DNA of 64,000 bases, from positions 3,747,501 to 3,811,500 of the forward strand of contig JALDNG010000038.1 of assembly GCA_024349245.1 (NCBI GenBank), read 5' to 3'. Under the pieces are notes generated by a model that searched no databases, had not been told where the DNA came from, and saw nothing but the letters and a program-made list of their open reading frames with translations. The position numbers and the translations under genes were made by a program. Origin of the DNA: Neodontobutis hainanensis. Its lineage: Eukaryota > Chordata > Actinopteri > Gobiiformes > Odontobutidae. Within the stretch, counting starts at the first letter, position 1; the number at the start of each line of letters is the position of its first letter. Positions 37,295-46,854 of the stretch are shown piece after piece.

Positions 37295-40200
37295 TAGTGC
37301 TGTGCGGGACAAAGTTAACAATCTTTAAACATTAACATTGCTGTATCTGAATGAGGAAAGAAAACAACATTGTTGCAAGTGTCTAAAAAGAACGCAGTAA
37401 AATCCCCTACTGCAGTCAAACAAGCCCATACATAATCGTCACGGAGCTGTGTTATTGCTGCAATCGTTTGGGTCACCAATGAGGAAGTAATCCACATTTT
37501 AAATGACACATGAGTTCACATACCTGGACAATTCCCCCTGTATAACATTGTTCTATTTTTAGCACAGCCATTTAGAATTTATTTTTAGCCATGGGCTGTT
37601 AAAAGCGAGGCCTGGACACGTTGTGCTGTTGTAATATATGAGTCTTTTGGGATTTATAAGAAGCTTTATAAATGTCTCAGAGGAAATGATTGTGGGTTTG
37701 GTGCTCTCAAAACTAAAAAAACAAAAACAAAAAAAAAAAAACTAGCTTTGGCTAAACTTTGTTGCGGAACAGAAGTCAAATAGACCACCCACATACGAGG
37801 TACTTTTAGAAATGTAAATATGCGTAAAGCCCACACAGTAATTTGCATGTTTCCTCAACACAAGGAAAAAAAGTTACACACAGAATTAAGAATACAGATT
37901 TTGCTGACACTTGCATGCAGACTCAGACTGATGTTGTTTAGAAATACACGCTTTTACTCCGTGAGAGTCATTTTAAGTGTTGAAAGTTGTAACCTGCTGT
38001 AAGCTTTGGCTCCTGCTCACAATGTGTAATATCAAACATACATAGTTTCTGACACTCCTTTCAGAGATAATGCTGTAACCACACTCAGACGTCACTGTTA
38101 AACCTGCTACTCGTCTGTAGAGCCATTCTTTTATTTTTTAAAAGCACTTTAAGATAATAAGTTATAGTTACAGTGAGCCAAAAATAGACACACAGGCACA
38201 CCCACACACTCCCATTCAATTATATGAACATGCACGCTAACAAAATATGAAGCAATATATTGGCTGCTGTTGGCTGCAGACGGAGCGAGAACGCCTGTTT
38301 TAGAAAAGCCCTGAAGCGAATTGTGTTTGTTACTTTACTTTGTGTAATGTATATGTCAATAATAAAAAGTGTAGTAAGTGTAGATTTTTGCAGCATGTGT
38401 TGTTTTTGGTCAGTCTGGTCAGGCCGATGTCATTTTAACAGTCTTTGATGAGGAAGCACAGGTCCTAAACCAAGTCTTTAGTTAAGTTTTGTTGCTTTAT
38501 TCACATGTGTAAGTAAGTGAGGTTTGCAGTGTAAGACAGAAGAGGGGCATCCCAAAACTTTAACAACCATGCAAACAAACATAAAATAAAATACATACAA
38601 GAAAACAAGGAACAAAACAGCAACGCTCTGACCAGATGGAAACAACCTAAAATGGCTGGAGCTGCTTAGACTGCTTTGTTTGACATGTATTTGTCATTTT
38701 GTAATTACAGCACTGACTTACGACTTGTAGCTGTGGCATACTCATAAATAAAAGTTATTATTGAACCATTCATTTAGTTATGTTTTCTACCAGCTCACTG
38801 ACAGCACACATATACATGTTGTCAGTCAATTCCCATTTGCCCAAAAAATTGTGTGTGTGTTTCCAACTGTCCCGGACACATGTACTGTACGGCCTTTCCC
38901 GTCCTGGGAGTGTCCCTCCTATTTTTGGGAATATTAAAGGAAATGTCTTTATTTTTTTATTATACTGTGGGATCTGTTATAGATGAAGGCATCTTCTAAA
39001 ACAAACAACTTGTCCTAACCATAACCCTAAGGCTCAAAGTCGCAGGGATAGGCTCCAGTCACCCGCAATGGAAAATAAATGAATGCTATTAATAAACATT
39101 TCAAATGTATTCCCACTTCCAAAACAAAATACCTCCCAATAACTTTTTAAAAACATTTTATTAAATAGTTGGAATCTTCCCGGACACATATCAAAGGCTG
39201 CCAATAAGGAAGTTCATAGTGGATCTGCAGGTACTTTTGCACTAGAGCTCTCAACGAAGCACAATTTTAATAAAAGCAGTGAAATTCTGTGTATGACCTT
39301 CAGTTTTTAGTGTCAGCTTATTCAAAAACCTTGTCTTTCTTGAATAATTGCATTTGGAAGTATAAGCTCAAACAGTATTTTCCATGATACGGATCATATG
39401 AATTTCTCAATAAGGCCCGTGTCGTAAAAAAAAAAAAACTCTTTGCACTGCTTCTCTGAGTCCAGATAGTTATTAAAGTGTGAAAACAGATTCGCTGAAA
39501 GAACATACGGGTGCTGTGTGTTATCTAACCGTACACTAACACTGGCTAAAAACTAACACTGCTAAAATTCTGGATCAAACTCATGTAGGCCTAAAAGCAG
39601 CAAATTCTCTCAAACATTTGGTGTTAGCTCTGCATTGTTGCTGGTTGTTATTAAAAAAAGACAAGGATTTGCATTTTGTCATGTCATATCATTTAGTAAT
39701 AATGTTTTTCTTACTGCTGTCTCTTATGGTTTTTCCTCTTCTTTCTCTTGATGTTGCTTTGCAAAGCCTAAAGGATAAAATTGCTTAATTTTTCATGTCT
39801 GCATGTGTGACCACTGTTTTGACAGAGCAATTGTGGCGCTTAGGGATAGGGGTAACAGGGTTTTCAGAAGGTCATTGCATTTGACCATTTTAGTAGGACC
39901 TCTCAAGATTAGCTGAAGTGCAGGAGGATGCCTCACATTGGTGTATTTTTTATGTTTTTTTTACTGTAGTTGACGCTGATATCACAGGCAGAGAGAGTTA
40001 TTAATAAACGACCGACATACGATGGCTCTGTTCACATAAGCCAGAGCAAAGTTCACAGGTCATCTCATTTTTATGATTTTATGATCAAAGCATGGTTATT
40101 TTATTTGCATTCTTCCATTTATAAAGGTGTGGGCTTCGTCCGCACCCTTACAGGCACAAAGGTGTGGACGTCAAGGAAGAAGATCAGTTACAGTGTGGAA

Positions 40201-40930
40201 GTGCCCAGCTCTGTGTCAAGTTTGTGTTCTCAGACAAAAAAGTTGATCATTCTCAAGTGTATTGAGGCTGAGAAAATGGGTGCACAGGTAACAGTGGTTA
40301 GACTCATTTCCCTTTTCTGTGTGTTCTCTCCACGTTTTGTGTCCCCACATCGTCCAAAGACAAGCATGTATCTATGAGCTGTCACACTAAATTGCCCAAA
40401 GGAAATAAATGTGTCAGTGCATGTCTCTAGGTGTTAGCCTTGCGACCACCTTTTCCCAGGGTGCACCTCGTCTCACGCTCACAGCAGCTGAGATACACTC
40501 CTGTGACCTGTAACAAAAAAGTGCTATTAATGAAACACTAATATTACATAGATCTACAAATCCAGTTCAAGCTAAACCAACCTCTTTGGTAAGTCTCACA
40601 GTGTAAAAAAGTCAGGCTATGGACGTTCATGCTGTGCAGTGAGCAGTAACTTAAATAAGAATACTGATCTGCCTGGTTCCATTATTTCTGCACATATTAC
40701 ATTAAAGCAATGTGTTTCTTTGGTTTTCTTTGTTAACATAACAATGTAACTTTCCCCTGAACAGCTGACTGTAGCTGTTCAGGTGACCCACTTTCATAAA
40801 CCATTTAGATTTTATGGTTAAAACTGCTTACAAAGCAATATTCAAATAGGTTTAGTTAAAGTAAAAAAAACTCATTGTCTGTGTACACATTGATCATTCC
40901 TGGCTCCTGTCCAGGGCAGATTTTTTTGCA
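37295..40930. other. Intergenic upstream of the chemokine gene
   Basis: No gene is supported. A short retroelement-tail fragment (GGGATAGGCTCCAGTCACCC) lies at about 39043-39062. An open frame at 39970-40377 with fair codon content (EAEKMGAQVTVVRL) has no recognised relatives and no convincing splice partners. Several poly-A/T runs are present. Confidence 0.4.
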
Positions 40931-40932
40931 CA

Positions 40933-40944
40933 GGGAAATTCCCC
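40933..40944 (+). promoter_or_regulatory. Candidate NF-kappaB site in the ccl20-like promoter
   Basis: GGGAAATTCCCC matches the kappaB consensus GGGRNWYYCC. It sits 8 bases upstream of the TATA box and about 110 bases before the start codon. Mammalian CCL20 is known to be induced through a proximal kappaB site, so the placement makes sense. Binding is inferred. Confidence 0.7.
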
Positions 40945-40952
40945 TCGGCTGC

Positions 40953-40959
40953 TATATAA
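40953..40959 (+). promoter_or_regulatory. TATA box of the ccl20-like gene
   Basis: TATATAA, within GCTATATAAGTGC, places a start site near 40983-40990. That gives a 5' leader of about 65 bases before the ATG at 41052. The context (kappaB site, then TATA, then short leader) is typical of an inducible chemokine gene. Confidence 0.75.
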
Positions 40960-41051
40960 GTGCACTTGACTGAGTGGTTTAGACTGACTGTTGCTGAATA
41001 CCTCCAGGCTCTTCACAACGACTGAAACGCATTAACAGCTCCTAAAAAACC

Positions 41052-41824
41052 ATGGCGAGCGTCAAACTCTGTCTCCTGACTCTTTGCACTTTGGTTGTCC
41101 TGTCCCAGCTGATTGAGCCGGCCCAGTCCTGTAAGTATACGACTACTGAAGGATAACAACAATCCTCCATTTATAAATGTTGAATGCGACTGAAGAATGT
41201 GTTGATGTGTGTCTTTGCAGGGAGCTGCTGCCTCAGGTACACAAAGCGTCCATTGTCATGTAAACGGTTGCTGGCTTACAGCTACCAGAGCATCAACCAG
41301 AACTGTGACATCAATGCCGTCATGTGAGTCACCTCAGCGCCTTTCTAAAACATTGCATTTTATTCAAATCGGAGTAAAAGTAGTGAATGTATCCTGTCAA
41401 ACAAACAGAATATACAAAATCACACATTATATAATAACACATATCATGTGTCATCATTGCATCATATCTTATTGCATCATCATATCTAATTTCAGTGAAT
41501 TATATCACATTATGTCACTCGTTCAGAGTGTTTCTCATGGGATTAATGTTGCCGGTTTGGTTTGTTTTACCCCACAGTTTCCACGTGTCCAGTGGGAAGT
41601 TTGTGTGTGCTGACCCTTTGGCTCTTTGGACCAAGCGCGGCATGAAGTGTGTGAAGTGAGTGCACTGTACCAATATTCCGTGTTGCAATCTAAGTTATAA
41701 ATTAATCCAGTGTGCATACTTTACAAGTTGTTTATTGTGTGTTCTCTTCTTTTTCAGTTCAAGGCGCCAAAAGGAAGACACTGTTTTGAAAGAAGTTGAT
41801 ACCAAAGCTGCAGCCGAATCATAA
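41052..41824 (+). CDS. ccl20: CCL20-like CC chemokine, complete, four exons
   Basis: A secreted chemoattractant; CCL20 in mammals acts through CCR6 on lymphocytes and dendritic cells. Exons are 41052-41130, 41221-41323, 41578-41655 and 41758-41824. They total 327 nt and encode 108 residues with GT-AG introns. Residues 1-26 are a signal peptide (MASVKLCLLTLCTLVVLSQL). Mature cysteines are the adjacent pair C29-C30, then C55 and C71. The block NCDINAVIFHVSSGKFVCAD closely follows the CCL20 pattern CDINAIIFH...VCA. Two further cysteines, C40 and C85, could form a third disulfide. The fourth exon adds a charged tail (SRRQKEDTVLKEV). The CC chemokine family is certain; the CCL20 assignment is likely but the paralogue (a or b) cannot be decided. 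Confidence 0.9.
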
Positions 41825-42100
41825 ACTACTTTATTATTGCTGACTTTCCAAAAGTTGAAGCTATTTTTTATTTTCTAACTAGTGTGTGTGCTACTATTTA
41901 AACCTTACTATATAATGTCTATTTATCTGTATAATATTCTGTGTATTGTTCTATTTTATGAACAGAGAAAAGTATATTTGTAATACACAAGGTGTAGATT
42001 TTGGCAAAGCAATAGTTGCAGTGACTTCAGTTGATCCATATGTTCACTAAAGTGAATTCAAAAGATTAATTAAAATGTTGACTTTATACAAAGACGTGTT
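41825..42100 (+). other. ccl20-like 3' untranslated region
   Basis: AU-rich sequence with several TATTTA words (e.g. TCTATTTATCTG near 41920), as in unstable cytokine messages. An ATTAAA at 42069-42074 is a candidate poly(A) signal. The end is inferred from position. Confidence 0.5.
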
Positions 42101-44730
42101 TGAGTATTAAGTTTTTGACAATGAATCATTAGGTCATCATTAGGTTTAAAAAGTAAAGTCTATATCATAAAATAATGTCCTAAACACAGCTCCATCAACA
42201 CAGTGCTATATTAGAATATGCAATAATAATGAGACAAGGCAAAAGTAAAACAAGCATTTAGATTTTATCTGTATAAAAGAGAGAGATTTGGACTATAACA
42301 TAATTTATATTTAAAATAATATCAAAAGAAATAAAATTTCTTTATTATAAACAAAATATTGAATATTATCATAAACAACTTTCAATCTTTAAACTTCAAA
42401 AAAAGGCTGAAAGCGTTGTAACTTAAATAGTCCTAAAATATAAACTTTTATCATTCTTTCTTTGTAACAATGGAAAATATATATTTATTATATAAGACAA
42501 GGTTCAGCGCAATAAGCATTTTAGCTCCAGCCTACACCTTCTCGGTTTGTTTGTGTGTAGGTTTTGGCATGACTGCGTTTGCGAAGGCCTGGATTGTTTG
42601 TTTGGTTGGTTGTTTGTGTGCGTGAGCGAAAAAATTATAAAATAATAAATGATTGTAGATTACTAGTAAATACAATCTATATCTCAGACCATATTACTGT
42701 GGGAATGTACAGGATTTACTCTTTACAATGTCTCATGTTTAAGTCTAATTATGCCACAAAGTTCATAGAGTTTTATTATTTCCATGTGATGCTTTTAAAT
42801 CAATCTTTTAAGTAAGTTTAAAGAAAAAAGGGGCAGTTTATTTTTCCCTACAATATTTTTTGTTCAACAGAGTGGTATTAACAACATGAGGATGATAATA
42901 ATAAAAATAAAACACTGCATTTAATGTCCTCTACAGAGCTGTCGATAGATGTACATTTATATGACAATTGTTTGGACTGATGACAATAACTAAAGGTTCA
43001 TTCATTTGGGAGTAGTTTTTTCTGGATTAGAACATGATATAATACTATTAAGCACCACTATTCTGGACTCTACACTCATTTATAAACCCTGGCCTCAACC
43101 CTGACTTCTCACTGGAGATGGGGTTTTAAACAAACAGCCTTTTTGATACAATGACAATCTTAACATTCATTCATTTGCAACCATTAAGACAAATCAATCA
43201 ATCAATCATAGAAACGACTTAATACAACAAAAGATGCAGTATGCATCATCTGGTTGAATGAATGAATGAATGAATGAATGAAAGACAATGTTTGAGCATG
43301 TTTCCTGTATCTTCAACAACGCTAAAAGACTTATCAAGGCATCATATATTACATCACTGTGTCTCACTGTTTGCTGTAAACGTCATACTGAGGAAATTTT
43401 CAGGAAGTACATTACACTGGATTAATAAATTCCCTTAAAGAGAACAGAGAAGAGACTTATTTGATTTATTAACCACTCCATTAACCATTAAGTAAAAAGA
43501 GCCGTTTAAGGAACTCCAGGGCAAATACCTGGAGTTTTTTTTTTAAATAACCTGGATTTCTAGTTCGGTTGTGTGTGGGAGTTGTCCCTCCTCGTTTTCC
43601 ATTTCACATGCAAGGCATGCACTGAGAACTGTTGAAGCCCGTATAGGAAACACATGCAGGTTCTGTAATAATATCCTGTTGTTGATGTCTGTGCAGGTTG
43701 TCAAACATGAGAGAGATTAGATTAAAGATACTTTGATAACGCCGAAGCAAAAGGTTGCAGTTTTACAGCTGCAGTTTTTAAATACTACAAGAACATAAAG
43801 AGTAATAATTGTGTTCAAACAGTGAAAAAGAGAGTGTAGCAGTAAGACCTACAATGCATTCAGAGTGACTGACGGTGGAAACCAACAGTAACTGCACAAG
43901 TATGTAGAATATGCAGTGTCAAACTCGAATGGGCGCACATGTCTACAGGGTAGTAACTTATTTCATAATGACTGACAGGACAAAGACAGAATAACCCCGT
44001 TTTTATAACATAGAGCACCAGATTCAGTCACTTATTATCTGAAAATCATGAAATAATAGTCTTAAATTACTTTTAATGGTTTCTGGAAGTTAAACAGGAA
44101 GAGTAAACACTCTTTTAATCTTGATCTGAGACTTGTTTGTATTCTACAAAATGTAAATGTGGCCCGGCCTTCTATCGAGTCTCGAGAACATGCTTCTCGC
44201 CAGAATTCTTCTCATCATTGTATATTTTCATTACAATAAATGTGACATTGTATTTCTTTTAAAGTATCAAATTAAGGTCATATTTTTCTGAGAGTGCCCA
44301 ATGTAACTTATATCTATATACTATATTCAAAGTAGAGCTAGATTTTGTGTTAGATCAGTAACATGGCTTCTTGATTGTAAACCAACTATTTGATCACATC
44401 ATTGATGGAAAACCCTGGCTCAAGTCTCTACCTGTAAAGTTGGTTTATAATGGCTCAACCCGATTAAACATTACTTAAACTTTTTGTTTTGTGACAAAAC
44501 AGAATCAGGAATCACAGAAAGGGTATTTTGGGGGCGTGTTCCTGCAGCAGAGAGCAGAAAGAAAAGGTCATTGAACAATGCTATGTAGGCTACTAGCTTT
44601 ATTTTCTAACTAAACTGTGGCCTTTTGACAGACCAATGGGCAATTTCTACAGCTTGAGTCATACATTACTATTAGATTGATTTAAAAAAAATGAAGGGAT
44701 CAGATTTAACTGACTCCTAAAAAATAAAAG
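42101..44730. other. Intergenic between convergent ccl20-like and TLR genes
   Basis: AT-rich DNA with no supported gene or RNA. It holds a (GAAT)n microsatellite and otherwise nothing I can assign. Confidence 0.5.
43254..43283. repeat. (GAAT)n microsatellite
   Basis: Seven uninterrupted GAAT units. A nearby AATC run (ATCAATCAATCAATC, about 43194-43208) is a separate short array. Confidence 0.9.
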
Positions 44731-44731
44731 T

Positions 44732-44737
44732 TTTATT
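44732..44737 (-). terminator. Candidate poly(A) signal of the TLR gene
   Basis: TTTATT on the + strand reads AATAAA on the - strand. It lies 197 bases downstream of the TLR stop codon at 44934-44936. Its use is inferred. Confidence 0.45.
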
Positions 44738-44933
44738 TAGCAGGTTCTTGGAACATGTTTGTCTTTCTGAGTTGTGTTACATAACTAGACTGAGTTCAGT
44801 GGCTTGGCTCATGGATTTCACAATTCATTCAAAAAGACATTCTCATTGCATCTTGTCACATCTGACCTTTTTCTGGTCTGATAAGAGACCTCCCGAGACC
44901 TCTGGACCAAACATAAGGTATTCTACAGAAGTC

Positions 44934-46815
44934 TTATTGTGTGTCTGGCACAACGAGGAGCAGCCTGTCCTCTGCAGCGCTGTCTGTGGAGCTCAGAGCC
45001 TGCCGCAGTTTCTCCCAGAACAGTTCGGTGTGCTCTCCAGCCCGAGGCCAGCTCAGGTAGGTCTGCCTCTTCAGCACTTTCCTCATGCGGTAGTACGGAG
45101 ACAGCTGCGACGTGGGGATGTCATCCAAGAAAACCAGGATCAGCACATCTTTGCGTTCATCAAACAGACGGAAACTAGACAGAGCAGAGAGTTTGAGAGA
45201 GAGTCACATGGTTTTAAAGTTAGGATAGGCAATTTTTTTATTGTCGTGCAAAAATTTTACTGTAATTTAAATGGTTGAAAGTGAAAATACACAAAGTACT
45301 CTCTGTATAACCTACCCAAAAAGCTAGAGGACCTACACATACACTTGATTTGGTTGTGGGTTTTTGTATCAATTGACTTCGAAGAATGACAAAATACTAG
45401 ATGATGTGGAAAGATGAGCTGGATACCTGGCCACTTGTATTTCTTTGGAGCACCACTCGCTCTGGAGGTAGCTGCGACTGATGACGCAGATGGTCTTCCT
45501 GCTCCCATAAATGGCCTCTATGATGTTCTCCACAATGGCTTTCCCTGAGAAAACAGACACATGTAGTTCATGTTATAACCTCCATCAATAAAGTGACGGC
45601 AGTGACACCTAGAGGGAAAACAGGGAAACTACAGGCCATTATGCATCTACCGTTTTATTGTATTTATTCATGTGACTTTTAAAAATGCTTGTTTCTTATA
45701 TGCCAGACACAACACGTCTTGCCATAAAATTATCCTGGCATTAACACTTCCTCATTTTTGTCGGTAGGGTATAAAGATTGATTTCTTTGAAACCGGAATG
45801 TACGCTCTAAAACACAATTGGAATCAATGAATAAATAAACAAATAAAGCTGTAATGAACATATTACAATCCTTCCCCATTCTTTAGACACAATAAACCTA
45901 ACATAGTTGTCACCTGTCACCTCTTTGGCCTTTGGTCCAATCCTTTTGTTCAAAGTATGTATGATTGATCTAAAGAGACATTCAATAACACTTCAGACAA
46001 TCATAGTCGGTTTCAGGTTTATCAGGTTAAAATGTGGTTTAAATAAAGGACTTCATTTAATCTTGGTTTAAAAGGAAAGCTTAATTTAATTTAATTGAAA
46101 CTATTTTGGGACAATCAAAACGCAGTTAAACCATAATTTAAACAGTTTAAATATAAACCTTTATGGTGCACATGAGCCTTAACTGTCAGGTTTCATGTCT
46201 GTTGTTGTCTGTTTTATTTTGTTTTGTATTAGTTTTGTACGGATTTGTTATTTGTAAGTGTATTTGATATTGTTTCAAGTCTGTATTTTAGTTCATGGAT
46301 TTTATTTTGATATGTCTTACCCTTGTCTGTGTCTGAGATTGACTTCCTGCCTTGTGTCTTTCCCTCCTGTGTGATTACCTGCTCCGCCCTAATATATTTC
46401 ACCTGTCCCTTGTTGTCTGTGTCTATTTATACCTGTTTGGCCTTCCCCTCAGTGCCAGGTCATTGTCTCCCTACCTGTAAGTCTTGTCTGTGTCCCTGAT
46501 GTCTTGTGTGGAATTCCTAGTCCGTTTTTGTATTTGATATCTCTAGATCTTTTGCCTGTGTTTTCTGGGGAAATTTTGGTTCTGGATTTGTGTATGCTTG
46601 GACCTTTGCCTTGGTTATTTTGAATTCCTGGAGGTTCTTTTTGGTTATTTTATCCTTAAAATAAATTTTAGTTAACCGTTATACCTGACTCTGTGGGTTT
46701 GCATTGGAGTCTTCCTGCTCCTGGGCCATCGGACGTGACATTAACCTTCATGTGTTTCCCCAAAATGTGAAAGGATCAGCTACAAATTGAAAGTAAATTT
46801 ATTCAAATGTGAAAC

Positions 46816-46854
<39 letters not shown>

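Noticed and set aside
39970..40377. 135-codon open frame on the + strand
   Set aside because: No recognised family, promoter or splice partner. The length is possible by chance, so it is left unassigned.
44748..45278. 176-codon open frame on the + strand
   Set aside because: It is antisense to the third TLR coding exon. The - strand translation carries the conserved TIR C-terminus.
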